Shown here: positions 1 through 11,775 of the stretch, one piece after another
Position numbering within the stretch: position 1 is the first letter of the stretch
Layout of the letters: each line of letters starts with the position of its first letter
Assembly (NCBI GenBank): GCA_029931535.1
Contig: JAQPZY010001498.1
Span: forward strand, 1,264,501-1,328,500
From: Margaritifera margaritifera
Lineage: Eukaryota; Mollusca; Bivalvia; Unionida; Margaritiferidae
Direction of reading: 5' to 3'
DNA: 64,000 nucleotides
Program-made: the position numbers and the translations under genes
Notes under the pieces: generated by a model
What the model was told of the DNA's origin: nothing
Seen by the model: only the letters and a program-made list of their open reading frames with translations
Databases searched by the model: none

Positions 1-878
1 ATCATTCCGAGGTGAAATCATGTCTTGATTGACATAGCCCATGGTTGTTGCCAATGTATTTATGTTCATTTTTGTATTCTACCATTCTCTTTGACTATTT
101 GTACCTTTGAAAATCCCCCTAGGGACTGAAGTAATTAAGAACTCTGAAAATTCTGTGGGAATAAATCTGCTTGAAACTAATTTGTTAACCAATGTTATAA
201 AAAAATTTGTAAAAGGGCTGATTCATGCGAGTGAAATAGAATGCGTAGATTTCAGTCAGTTCTAAACTTATAAAAAATTTCTAGACTACAGCTTTAAGAT
301 AAAGATCCTCCAAAATTTCAAGCTGGCATACTGAAAATAAAATGGGGCAATATTAGGATAATTGTGTTTAGTGCATGAAATAAAATCCATTATATATGGA
401 GACAATTTTTGCTAGATAAGTGGATTTCTTTGCTGGGAAAGTAACATTTATTTCTACATGTCCAGTGGACAAGTGATAAAAAATGCAATTTTTCTAGCCC
501 TGTGCCATACACACAATTTACAACTATCATCTAAAACTGGAGAAAACTAACGTAAAAAACAATATATATATATATATATATTTATTCTAATAATATTATT
601 TTATAAGCATGATAGTACAGTCTATTCTTTGTATCTATACCACCAAGATAAAATTGGTCCATAAATAGTAAGGTTTGAAATCTAACTTTATATTGTTGAT
701 CTCCATCAAAACCATTTTGAGGTATGATGGAGTTTATCTTAATAAGACCACACTGTTGCTTATTTAGGTTAAAAACTCTTAATAAAAAAGCACAACAAAT
801 TTCAAAATTACAATAGAACAGGTAGTATATACACAAATTTCTACAGAAGCCAGAATATCTGAGCTTATTTAAATATTA

Positions 879-1013
879 CAGTGGTCCTATCCCCTTATGC
901 AATAAAAATGTGGCCTTATAAAAGGGGTGAACTCTTAGGAGGGGGACATTGTGATTGAAATACACTATTTTGGTGTCAGGCAAGGTGGACTCTCTCGCAA
1001 GAAGGGGAACACT
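879..1013. mobile_element. Decayed pogo/mariner-like MITE
   Basis: It begins with CAGTGGTCC after TA and ends GGGGAACACT, the degraded counterpart of the better-preserved copy at 61394-61575, where both TA flanks remain. It is present at the same place in both segmental copies, so it was inserted before the duplication. It contains no ORF. It lies just downstream of the dispanin-like stop codon, so it probably falls in or near the 3' untranslated region. Confidence 0.5.
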
Positions 1014-1117
1014 TTGGTCATTTCACAGTAATTTGTGCATCTCAAATCAACTGATCTATTTAAAAAAAAGTTTTGGTTGCTACAATGATTGCCCCTGCAG
1101 TACTAATCTGATTAAAC

Positions 1118-1285
1118 TCAGTAGTACTTGTTGGCGGAAGCAATCTCAACATTGACACCCACAATGATGCAGACAACAACAATGGACAGAATTCCTGCGA
1201 TTATGCTGATGTTGCTCAACATATGAGCAGATTGGGAACTGGCTTGAGCACCAGCGATGTCTCCCCGGGCAAGAGCCTGTCTGGC
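1118..1285 (-). CDS. Dispanin/CD225 family protein, exon 4 (last coding exon)
   Basis: This is the last coding exon of a gene reconstructed from four pieces. It starts after a CTTCCAG acceptor and encodes 55 residues to a TGA stop, beginning ARQALARGDIAGAQASSQSA. This is the second half of a CD225 domain: the basic loop with the conserved ALARGD..GA pattern, followed by a hydrophobic helix (IIAGILSIVVVCIIVGV, about residues 166-182 of the 193-residue product) and a short tail ending NKYY. It joins exon 3 in phase 0, giving ..KASD-ARQALARGD.., colinear with other CD225 proteins (SynDIG, PRRT, IFITM). Family members are small membrane proteins with one intramembrane and one transmembrane segment, acting in membrane trafficking and fusion control. 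The precise role here is unknown. Confidence 0.93.
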   Translation of the reverse strand, partial: ARQALARGDIAGAQASSQSAHMLSNISIIAGILSIVVVCIIVGVNVEIASANKYY

Positions 1286-1775
1286 CTGGAAGACAAAACA
1301 CATCATTACATTTGTACAAGAATACTTTTAAAATGTATCCTTCGACACTCTGGGCTGACGAACTCCACTTCTCTACATTCAACAGCCCTGGGAACATCGA
1401 CTGGCAATGCCTCCGTTTACATAAATATTATTAAGATGATGTAGAAAACTGATTAGCCAATTAGATGCTTTATAGCAAACTCACTTGTTTTTCAGTAAGA
1501 TTTAAAGCAAGAGGCCCAAGTGGGCCTAATATATCTCCCGTTGGTGGTTGACAAACGTCAGTTTGTGAGTGTAAATTCACAAACATATTGGAATTGTAGA
1601 GTATAGAAACTATAGAGAGGAAAGCAAACTTAGAGCACCATATATATAGTCAAACCTTTTGATAGCATTCACCCATCGTAAAAGGCCAAACTGGCCTTTG
1701 TACACAGGTGACTTCTGTATGCAAATTCATCTTTCAAACTTGGTTTATGAACAAATGCCATGTACCCTATACCAT

Positions 1776-1776
1776 T

Positions 1777-1810
<34 letters not shown>

Positions 1811-1822
1811 TAATATTATTAA
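1776..1822. repeat. AAT/ATT microsatellite
   Basis: Tandem AAT triplets pass into ATT triplets, forming a short perfect inverted repeat. The second segmental copy has the equivalent tract near 62400-62430 but only in the ATT orientation. It lies in the last intron of the dispanin-like gene. Confidence 0.8.
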
Positions 1823-3127
1823 CAGATTAAGTTTAGTGCTTATGCAACAAAATCATCAAATACATATATATGTTGTTCTCTCCCAAACTTGTGTTTTCTC
1901 CACACAAGATCACTGTATCCTGTGAACTTTAATCTATCCTAAAAATTAAATCATCACCGATTCTTAAAATAATCACTGATCTTCATTTTGTGCACTATGA
2001 CTAAAAACTAATTTCACTACTGACAGCTTATATATGACTGTGAAACACAAGACTGACTTGTTTGCCTAACTTGTTAAATTAGGCTTGGAAACAGCATTTA
2101 CACTCCAAACAATATCTGAATTAACCAGTTGTTCAACTCACGAAGATCAAAAGACAGTCGACTTATGGGAGAGGCTTGTGATGAATAGGGAATAAAAATA
2201 AGCCTTATGTGTCTATTGCTAGTAATACATGAACTGAAACCTTGCCTGCCTTTACAGACAAATTTTTAAAATACTGAATGACCATTGACCTAAATGAAAA
2301 GGGATGTAACTCGTATCTCTCCTCAAAGCCTGATTTTTGACAGTTGAAAATATTACAACTATCAAAATGCTGCTAGTACTGAAAAAAGTTAATTTTGAGC
2401 TCTGTCAGAGGTAGCTTTAATTCACAGGCAAATAGATGAAGATATCGAACTATACTTGGCACAAATGGCAACTCCCAGTCCTGCTGCGACAACTGCTTTT
2501 CCCACCATCCAGCAAATGAATCGCTTTGACCCTCTCCCCAAATGATAAAAAGCAAAATAAGAAATGTTTCCACATTGATTCACATGATATGCCTTTATCT
2601 AAACAATGCCTTCCTCATGAAGCAAAAGTTTAGTTTGCACACACAGAGCAGTCACTGTCCATATGCTCCAGTGACCACTGAAAAACAGTAAGAAACCATT
2701 ATTTCATTAGGAAACACCTGGCCACCGACCGCAGAAAGCAGGGAACCCTCATATACATGACTTTAATATAGTAAATTTGCTGGGTGGGGCGGGGCGGGGA
2801 GAATTAGAATGACTCTTCAGACCAGGTAACTGCTTTATAAAGGAGACCATTCAGACAGGTTTGATTGTATAGGTTCACTTTCTCTGCATAAAAAGGACAA
2901 GTCATTTATACAACCATCATTGTCCCCTGGATCTCTCCCTACCATTGGGACTAGGCCCTGATTCGTAACTGAGAAACTGTTCATATTATCACTTTTAAAG
3001 TATATACACTGACTTGGCATTACAAGGGGAGTTAATCTGTGTAGTCAGCATGGATTCCTGGGTCTGTCCTTACCCCTTTGGATCCCCACCCCTGGAGATA
3101 CAACTTGGAAACCAATGAGACCCCCTC

Positions 3128-3230
3128 CAACACCTGTTGTGGCTCAGTGGTTAAGGCACTGGACTCATGACCAGAATGTTACGAATTCAATTTCCACCAT
3201 CTGAACAGCCTGGATCCTCATTATTAAGCA
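3128..3230 (+). mobile_element. tRNA-derived SINE fragment
   Basis: GTGGCTCAGTGGTTAAGGCA resembles an RNA polymerase III A box and ACGAATTCAATTTCC is in B-box position about 50 bp downstream, as in tRNA-derived SINE heads. The copy is degraded and runs into the family B satellite array. Confidence 0.5.
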
Positions 3231-3234
3231 TGGA

Positions 3235-6112
3235 TTTTGCTCATAATAGAACTGATCTTAGATGTTGATGATACAAGATTACATAGCATGTTTGATCAAA
3301 ATCTGTTCAGAAAGATGGTTCCTGGAGTGTTCACAAGCTCTGTGAATCAGATGCAAGACAACCCCATTAATATGTGTGGATGTTGCTCATAAACAAACTC
3401 ATCTGAGATCTTGATGATACAAACTTACATACCCGGTCTGATCAAAATCTGATCAGAAATATGGCCTCAAGAGTGTCACAAGCTCAGCCAATCAATTGCA
3501 AGATCACTTCATTAATATGCATGGATGTCTAGATATAAGTTTACATACCAAATCTCATCAAAATGTGATCAGAAATATGACCTCTAATATGCATGGATGT
3601 TGCTCAAAACTGAACTCACCTGATGTATTGATGATACTGCATATCAAATCTAATAAAAATCTGATCAGAAATATGACATCTATGTGTTCACAAGCTCAGC
3701 CAATCAGATACAAGATCACCTCATTAATATGCATGAATGTTGCTCATAATCGATATCACTTGAGGTGTTGATCTTTTGAGGATATAAAATTACATACCAA
3801 ATGTGATCAGAAATGAAGTCTCTAGAGTATTCACAAGCTCAGCCAATCAAAAGCAAGGTCAGCTCATTAAATATTCATGGATGTTGCTCATAACTGAAAT
3901 CATCTGAGATCTTGATGGTATAAGCTTACATACCAAATCTCATTGAAATCTGATCAGAAATATTGCCTCTAGAGCATGCACAAGCTCAACCAATCAGATG
4001 CAACATCATCACATTACAGTGAAACCCAGCTATAACTTCCTTTGGTGGAACATGAATTCCGAGATAACATGGTTATGGCACGGCTCCTGAATTTTTAGAA
4101 CCTATTCATCAATTTCTCCAGACTGATTTTTAAATTGCTGCAAAATATTATTGCCCAAGTAATGAGTCTGATTTGTTAAGCTGATAATTGTTAATCTTTG
4201 TCTTGAACCATCAACAAAAACACTAATAATTCTTATTTGTCTTTGTCTTCAATGTATTGTGTAAATTGTTGTTCAATGCAGGCAAACAACAGACCACTAA
4301 TTCCTGTTCAATCAACAGGTATACACACATGTGCAACAAACAATGCTATTGCTGAGGGGCAAACAGCTGTTGCAACTATTCGGTGCTGCTTTATCAACAA
4401 TCATTAAACTAAAGTTGCCTGTGTGTTTTCAGCCAATGATCAAGTGATAAATCAACTGGCATCGTAAAATCAATCTGTATCCCCAATCTCTATCCCTTAA
4501 TAAACAGAATGAGATATTGTGTGCATGAATAGACTGCAGAGGTCCAGAAAATTCAGAAAATTCATTGACTCTTTATTTGACATTTGTTTGAAGCCATTTT
4601 GGTCATTGCCACATACCTGTATCACCCCCATACACAAACACATACACTTCATCTTACCTCTGAAAGTTGACTCCATAAACATAAATATATCCCACATTAT
4701 GTCTTTCATGTAAGTTTTGAAGTCATCATGTGGCCAAACCCATATTCTTAAAATCTAAATCAATCCTTTTTTCTTTCTTCTTAAGATGTATTTAGAAATG
4801 CAGACATCAGCTTCAAATCACTCTGATATACACAGGCTACTTATCATTGTAATGCTTATGTCAAGTGTACCATAGTTGAACACTGACTGGAACAGAACCA
4901 TTTAAGGTTCTAGGGTGCAAGGAATTGTTGTCATAATCAAACATGCTACTGTACTCCCCGTTTTTGCTGTTCAGTAGTGCAAAGTCAAAGTTGTTGACTT
5001 ATGAATCAATCAATATATGGCTTATTTCATTTATTCTTTGCTGTCTTTTAGAGAATGACTCAACTCTTTTTTTGAGATTGCTCTTCAACCATGAAATCGA
5101 ATGGTTTGCTCCCAAACTTGGTTTAGGCTGAGCGTATTATCAAGAAATAAAATATTTGAATTTGAATGGAATGTAGCAGAGAAAAATCTAGAAATCATGC
5201 TTCTTTGTGCATATTTTCAATAGAATAACAAGTATGGATACAATGAGATCAGTTGGCGAGTACACATGTATTTGAACTATCTACTCTAGATTCAGTTGCC
5301 AATTTCTTTATACACACATGTACCAATTCAGAGTTCTCTAAAAATATTAAATATTAAATTATGTAATCACTGTGTTAATTATTTCTCATTTAATATGCAT
5401 CAATTTAAGTTGGTAACTGCATCATTGAAGCCTGTAGTCTGTAGTTTTGCACCTCCCCTTTCCCCATTTTGAACAACCATGAGGATAAACATGCGATATT
5501 TTCTTCAGTTAACTGACTTTTGTTGATATTGCATGATATGTTACCTAACAAGATTCCACTTTGTGGACCCAGACATCTATGTTAACAGAGGGTTTCATTG
5601 TAATATGCATGGATGAACATTGCTCATAATCAAACTCATTCAGGATCTTCTAGATACAAGTTTACAAATCAAATATATTTCAGATCTGATCAGAAATTAT
5701 ATGGCCTCTAGAGTATTAATAAGCTGAGCCAATCAGATGCAAGATCACCTCATTAATATGCGTGAATGTCTCTCGCAATCAAATTCATCTGAGATCTTGA
5801 TGATATAAGCTTACATACCAAACTGGATAAAATCTAATCAGATATATGGCCATTAGGGTGTACACAGCTCAGCCAGTGCAAGGTCACCTCATTAGCATGA
5901 TTGCATGGATGTCACTCATTATTGAACTCATCTGAGGTATTGATGATATAAGCATAAATACCAGATCTGATTGAAATCTGATCATGAATGAAGCCTCCAG
6001 AGTGTTCAAAACCATGTGTTGATGGATGGATGAATGGACAGGCAGACAGATTATGCACAATGGATGTAGGGCCATACCATAAGATTACTTAGTGTCTGGC
6101 TAGGTGAGCTAA
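3235..6112 (+). mobile_element. Family B satellite-cored element, split by a DNA transposon
   Basis: This is a tandem array of diverged ~130-155 bp units, recognisable by CATTAATATGCATGGATG, GATCAAAATCTGATCAGAAA and AGCTCAGCCAATCAGATGCA. It occupies 3235-4016 and 5601-6020 and is split by a TA-flanked element at 4017-5600. The array is followed by a unique tail ending GGTGAGCTAAAAAA at about 6114. Other copies are at 19790-20380 (same GAGCTAAAAA end) and 35990-37200. A satellite core plus a unique tail with a CTAA end fits non-autonomous Helitron-like elements, including the bivalve 'pearl' type. That class assignment is inferred. Confidence 0.6.
4017..5600. mobile_element. TA-flanked pogo/mariner-like DNA transposon, no transposase seen
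   Basis: The 1584-bp element starts CAGTGAAACCCAGCTATAAC and ends with the inverted GTTAACAGAGGGTTTCATTG. It is flanked by TA on both sides. Removing it with one TA rejoins the family B unit (..CAT-TA-ATATGC..), which defines the ends to the base. CAGT ends and TA duplication are typical of Tc1/mariner-pogo elements. The interior is AT-rich and shows only short ORFs (for example at 4497-4709 and 4943-5131), none with a recognisable transposase motif, so it is non-autonomous or decayed. Confidence 0.75.
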
Positions 6113-6805
6113 AAAATATGATCACCTCTGCATACATAAATATTGTGGTGTTATGCAGCCAACCTATCTCTGAAAAAACAAGTCTAAAAGGCTAATGTTT
6201 TTCACTGCACCTCTTTATAGCTCTACAAAGTGGTCACAAGGGCATTATAATCTTCTTTGTAGTTTCAATCAGAGCTTCTTTATTTACTCATAAGCCTGGT
6301 AGTTTACCAGTGTATTTACAGAGGGATGAAGAATGTAGATAAGCAGAGCTTGTCAGTCCTTCAAGAAAATGAAAAATTGGAATATAATGGGATATAAAAC
6401 ATGATGGTCTTCAGAGCAAAAGTTTGTGTGATGATTGATTTATAATTAGGTTGAAGGTAACTGGCTAAGAAGCAGAATATCTTAAACTATTTTTATTTAA
6501 AAAAGAGTCTAGTAGAGTGTCGCTCTGTTTTAAACTAGCTTTTTATGACATATCCACCAAAGAACTATTCACCAAAATAGATCATTTGGGATCTTTTTTA
6601 TCATCATGCTCATCATTTCCGATGTCAAAAGAGCTAATAAAAAGATAATCATTTTAGATTTTTTTTTGTCTACTTTGTTTGCACTGACTTTCAAAAACAT
6701 AAATTTGACATGAAAGACATATGATGAAAAAGGTAATATAGCATGCATTTGAACACCCTGCTTGATCTAAAATGTACACAGCATTTTGATGACATTTTTA
6801 CATAC
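6113..6805. other. Intronic AT-rich sequence, nothing recognised
   Basis: This is the part of intron 3 between the family B tail and exon 3. I see no coding potential, RNA gene or clear repeat in it. Confidence 0.5.
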
Positions 6806-6931
6806 ATCGCTGGCCTTACAAATGGCAAAAATCCCTAATGGCCAAAAGCAGAAGGTGGCAAAGATGGCACGGTTCATGTAGTCTTCTGGGGGTGGATGAA
6901 TTCTCATGGTCTGGGGCAGAGGTGCAGCAAC
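6806..6931 (-). CDS. Dispanin/CD225 family protein, exon 3
   Basis: This 126-nt exon encodes 42 residues and is flanked by a TTCTCTAG acceptor and a GAT|GTATGT donor, both phase 0. It encodes a short linker with PPPEDY, then the first half of the CD225 domain, NRAIFATFCFWPLGIFAICK. The FWPLGI.A core and the two cysteines (about residues 124 and 134 of the product) match the intramembrane helix of the family, where such cysteines are often palmitoylated. It is too short to stand out as an ORF with its own start codon. It was placed by motif and splice phase between exons 2 and 4. Confidence 0.92.
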
Positions 6932-7067
6932 CTAGAGAAGTATAAAACCATGAATCTCAAATGATGTGTTCTTCAGATAAAAACAAGCAATGTAATCAAG
7001 AATTACACATGTCACCTCTATGGAACTTTTAGTAGTATCCAGCAGTCACTGTAAACATTATTTAATA

Positions 7068-7293
7068 TGCTGAAAATAAATTCATACTAAAGTGATCCTG
7101 ACCTATCATATGTTGGCCCCTGTGACACGGCATAGAAGACATGAAAATTTTTTTAAAAAACCATTCTTTTCTATGATACATGCTGAAAATAAATTCAGAC
7201 TAAAGTGATCCTGACCTATCATATGTTGGCCCCTGTGACACGGCATAGAAGACATGAAACAATTTTAAAAAAAAACATTTTTTTCTATGATAT
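7068..7293. repeat. Recent 113-bp tandem duplication
   Basis: Two nearly identical copies start TGCTGAAAATAAATTCA at 7068 and 7181. They differ at only a few positions, mostly in the A/T runs, so the duplication is recent. It lies in intron 2. Confidence 0.85.
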
Positions 7294-7799
7294 CAAAGTA
7301 GAGATAATATAATGAGTTGATACAATTTTCAAATCAGTGTTCGTAAACTCTGCTTCAAAAGTTATTTTCATTGTCCAGATTTTACTGGGAAGAAGTCTTT
7401 GAGTGACCTTGGAGTGACAGCCAGAATGATCACTATTACAAGCATAGTTCATGTATCAATGTCTACCTTGATTAGCCACTACAGCTGAGGCCTGCCAAGA
7501 ATTGCATGCAGTCCACTCTTCTAATACCTACTCATTCTCATAAACAATACACTGTTTACATTTTGCAAGTAACCTGTCACAAGATACAATTAATGTGGAA
7601 TATTTCATATTTAACATTTGATAAACATATTTATTTCTACTTTGAACTGCACTATTCATAAAGGGCCTTCTGTGTAGGCTAGAAGGTATGTAGCATGGAA
7701 AAATCTATGTAATCATAAGCTAAAGCAAAAATGTAGGTCGAAGCATGTAGTACTAACAGAAATGTGTCTAATTATCAAGTTTTACGAGTCTAACATAAA

Positions 7800-8290
7800 C
7801 AGACCCCAAGAAATAAACATCAAGCACAGAATTTCAACAATGTTACTGAATCATGAACTAGATCACAGGGATTTCTATTTGCAAGGTTCATGCCCCTAAC
7901 GAAGTTTGCAGAGTGTAGGAAGGACAGTATGCATATAGAATGCCAAAAACTTGTGTAGTCATGAGCTAAGTAAAAAGCCTTGACCCCAAAGTCAAAGGGG
8001 CAAGCATGCATGTCAGCGAATGAATTGCCTTAACTTCATAATGATTCATCCTAAGTATGAACCCAATACATCAAATGGTTTAGGAAATACAAGCAAATGA
8101 AAAAACTCGAACAAAAACTTTAACCTATGACTGTGACCTTGAACCCACGGTAAAAGAGGCAAGTGAACATGTCGTAGAATGAATTGTCTTAATTTCATAA
8201 TGATTCATGTCAAGCATGATGAGAATCTATCAAGGGGTTATCACCAATTTTTCTGAGCAAAGCTTTAGCCTTGAAGCATGGTGGTAAAAA
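7800..8290. repeat. Diverged ~180-bp tandem repeat (family G)
   Basis: Repeated blocks include GAATGAATTG-CTTAACTTCATAATGATTCAT (here near 8020 and 8185) and AGGCAAGTGAACATG / GGGCAAGCATGCATG. At least two units are recognisable. No coding content is seen. Intron 2. Confidence 0.55.
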
Positions 8291-8369
8291 AGATACTGAC
8301 CTCATTTTATGTTTTCGCCAGTAAAATTGGGCAACATAGGGGAGGGGGAATTTGGTATATGGGAACAAG

Positions 8370-9530
8370 GGTATCGTGAACAGCACATTATATACCAACC
8401 GTGTTTAATAGTCCTCTACATCAGCACTAGGAAGGCATGGCTGACTATTATTGAGATTAATGAGCAAGTGGGTCTCCAAGACCTCGACCTTTAGTCAAGG
8501 TATGCATGGTCTTAAACTAAACTTGTTCTGCAGAAAATATTATTTTTTTATTAGACATAGCCTGACTCTGACCTTCAGACTCCAAAATACATAGGTTTCT
8601 TTATGAGCCTAAGTGCAAGCCATCCACAAAGTTTCATCAAGACACTTACTCTAAAACAAAAGTTATTGTACAAAAAAAGCATTTTTCTTTGAGCCACAAT
8701 TATCTTGACCTTTGACTTTTTTACCCCAAATCAATAAGTCTCTTCCATATCTTAAGTGCAAGCCCTCCACATACTTTGGTGAAGCTACATGGTCTAGAAC
8801 TTAAATTTTTATTCAAAAACCATTTTTCTTCTTTCAGTCAAAGTGACCTTTGACCTTTTGACACCAAAATCAATAATCTTCTTTCTTACCTAATGTTGAA
8901 GTTATCCACAAACTTTCAAGAAGGCACGTGCTTGAGAACTGAAATTATTGTCGAGACAGAATTTTTCTTCACAGTTACTGCAACCTTGAACTTTGACCTT
9001 TCGACTCCAAAATCAATAGGCTTCTTCCTTACTCCAGGTGTAAGCCATCCACAAACTTTGGTCCAGGTATGTGATGTAGAACTAATGTTTTTGTGGGAAC
9101 AATTCTTCTTCTCTAAGTCTTTTTGATCTGGCAATTGATAGGCTTGTTCCTAAGCCCAAGTGCAAGCCACCCCTAAAGTTTGATCCAGGTATGTGATGTA
9201 CAACAAATGTTATTGTGCAAAACCATTTTTCTTCTTTCAGTCACACTGATCTTAACTTTTGGATCCCAAAATCAAAAGACTTCTTCCTTACCCCAAGTGC
9301 AAGTCATCCACAAAAGTTTGTTCCTGGTATGTGATACAGACATTTTTAAATTTTTGTTGTTGTTGCAGAAACCATTTTTTTTTCACTCAAGTGAGTTTGA
9401 CCTTTTACCTTTTGACCCCGAAGTTGATAAGCTTCTTCCTTACTTCAAGTGCAAGCCATACACAATGTTTGACAACTGCAGATGGTAGAGAACTCGAGTT
9501 ATTGTGTGGAAACAAAATTGGTAACAGCTC
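8370..9530 (+). mobile_element. Family C satellite-cored element with DR1-type motifs
   Basis: It opens with a head (CAGCACATTATATACCAACC, then TTAATAGTCCTCTAC) shared with the copy at 37290. About seven units of ~140 bp follow, each with ACCATTTTTCTTCTTTCAGT, a TGACCTT(T)GACC segment, an AATCAATAGGCTTCTTCC segment and AAGCCATCCACAAA. Two units carry a perfect TGACCTTTGACCT (8844-8856 here; 37576-37588 in the other copy). The array is cut at about 9530 by a foldback element. Known animal repeats of this type are probably transposon-borne satellites. Any regulatory role is inference. Confidence 0.6.
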
Positions 9531-10551
9531 CACTGCGAAATGGAGTTCTTGAAATTATGAACAGTTCATGAACTTTATGAACTATTCTTGTACTGAACAT
9601 GAAACGTTCTTGAAATTATTTTTCGGCTGTTCATGAACTACAGTTCTTGAATAGTTCATGAATAACTTAAAGAACAAAAGAAGTACCATTCAAGAACAAT
9701 AATATTTCATAATAGCTCAAGAACTGTTCTTGAATGAGTTCATAAGAACAGTTAATGTACCAAAATGAGTTTAAATAGTTCATAAAAAAAACTCATGAAT
9801 AGTTCTTGAAAGAATTCTGGAACACGTCAAAAACAGTTATAACCTTTGTTTTATTTAAGCTAAAAATGTTATATTGAGGAAGCTGTTTCAAATCTGGTGA
9901 TTCAAGGCAGCAGGCTAATGTGTTGGAATCATTTCAAAAATTGTCATTGAAATGGAAATGTGTGAGATTTCTATAAGGTCAGAACTTATAAGTAGCTATT
10001 TCCATGTATACATTCTATCAAACTGATTACTTGTATTTATATAAAGACAATTTTCTTTTCTCTTAATTCACCTGTGTAAGTGCAGTAAGTGAATGATTTA
10101 CATTTCACTTCTAAGTGAAGTACACTTCATTTATTAGTGAAATGCCTAATTCACCTATATGTATGTTACTTATAACCCCTGTGAAAATGTAATGAACAGT
10201 TCTTGAATTGGCTATTAATTGTTCTAAAATGCTCATTCATGAACCATTCATAAAATGCACCTGAACATTTCATGACCAGTTCATGAATATTGAATGAACA
10301 AATGTTCAAGAACTTAAGTTCAAGAATTGTTCTAGAATATTATCTCTTGAACAGTTTATGGCAGGTTCATGAACTGTTCAAGAACTAATGTTCTAGAACA
10401 AGTCTTGAACTCGTGTTCTTGAACATTCGGCCATTTAATGTTCACCAACTGCTCATGAAATGTTCAGGTGTATTTTATGAATGATTCTTGAACAAGTATT
10501 CTAGAACAATTCATGGACAATTCAGGAATTGTTTGTGACATTTTCGCAGTA
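9531..10551. mobile_element. Foldback/MITE-like element with short TIRs
   Basis: It starts CACTGCGAAATG and ends CATTTTCGCAGTA, giving about 11-bp imperfect terminal inverted repeats. The interior is built from self-complementary words such as TTCATGAAC, GTTCTTGAA and TTCAAGAAC. One longer inverted pair is visible: about 10240-10310 against 10420-10490. The middle (9840-10040) matches about 33355-33555, showing a dispersed family. It interrupts the family C element just after TTGGTAACAGCTC. No ORF is seen, so the mobilising enzyme is unknown. Confidence 0.6.
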
Positions 10552-10559
10552 GGGGATGA

Positions 10560-11775
10560 AAGGATGGACATCATCATTACATAATATGGTCATATAAAAA
10601 GTAACAAGTTCCATGGTTTTAACAAAGTCTCCACAATATATTTGCTGTTAGGTCCATCACTGACAGATAAACAAATAAAAAGATAGAAAGAAAATGTTGC
10701 AAAGAGAGTGTTTGACATAATCAGAGCTTTGTACATGTTTGTGTGCACGCCGTGATTTCTCAAGGATTTACACACAGTGGGGGAATTCCGGCCTATGGAA
10801 TTTTCATATTGGAGGATTTTTTATATATAAGGGGGAGAACTTTTTATATAAGAACAGTATCTACATGGTATGACTAGACACTTATAGTATGTTTCAAGAA
10901 ACGTGTGTGATAAATAATGTTTAATGAATACACACTTAGTTGTTTTATATCTTCATATCAGCACAGCAGCAGTGATTGTGTGTTATGACCATGGCACTAT
11001 ATTGTGTGCATTAGAACTGCATGTAACAGTAGAGACATTTCCACTGAATACCAAAATCTGCAGGTCAGCCATTGTACAACCTCACCAAGTGCAGTCAGTA
11101 AAATGCTTTTAATAACTAGATCATTAATGAAAGCATCTCACTGCTCAATTGCAAAATGTCAGGTAGATATTACTTGATTATGGTGGTTGATCTAGAAGTC
11201 AAGCGCCTATGTGATCAGATTGAGCTTTGTTCATGTTAATGAATGTTAGACAGACATTGTTAAGCTCACTACAAATCAACAACTATGCAAGATTTTTGCA
11301 TGTTCACTCATTTTTAAGGGGAGGGGGGAATTCATTCAATTTAGTTGGAATTTATGCAATTGTGCCTCCTGGAGAAACCACTGTGCATGTGTGTGGAAAA
11401 TAAAGGATGATCAATGGCAAAAACAATAAATTAATATTCAACAAACGATGAGCATCTATATATGATTTTTATCACAGTGTCATTATAATTTCCATCTCTA
11501 CTGACGACTTTGAATTGCCTGAAGAAGTCACTGATTTGAGTCTGAGTCAAACAGTTATTTCTTTAAGTAATTTGTGTTCTTTACAAGTTGTCTCTCAAAA
11601 TGCAAGTTATAAAAGAACAAAATTTAATGACAATAAACTCTTTTTGCCATCCAGACCTTGAATAGTGTTCCCACTACTTTCTCGGATTGAGGATTTTGTA
11701 CCCCATGGGTTACTAAAATGGGGGTACAACACACTAAATTAGGGGTGCACACGCTGTGAAGAAAGTAAAATAGTA
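10560..11775. other. Intronic AT-rich sequence, nothing recognised
   Basis: No coding segment or clear repeat family was recognised between the foldback element and the next family A array. Short ORFs here have no recognisable features. Confidence 0.4.

Larger units (their letters stand above)
1..3017. repeat. Segmental duplication, copy 1
   Basis: From about position 60 to 3017 this stretch matches about 59900-63480 in the same orientation. It covers the 3' flank, the last coding exon of the dispanin-like gene and part of its last intron. Matching landmarks include the AT tract and downstream block at 560-840 (copy 2: 61080-61320), the TA-flanked MITE at 879-1013 (copy 2: 61394-61575) and the AAT/ATT microsatellite near 1776-1820 (copy 2: about 62400-62430). 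Similarity stops abruptly after ACTGACTTGG at about 3017. This copy has about 300 bp (2390-2690) that copy 2 lacks, while copy 2 carries an 804-bp hAT insertion absent here. The outer edge near position 60 is approximate. Confidence 0.85.

Noticed and set aside
9531..10551. Cluster of steroid-receptor-like palindromes (GTTCTTGAAC words)
   Set aside because: The words do not match the spaced AGAACAnnnTGTTCT pattern and are explained by the repetitive foldback structure.
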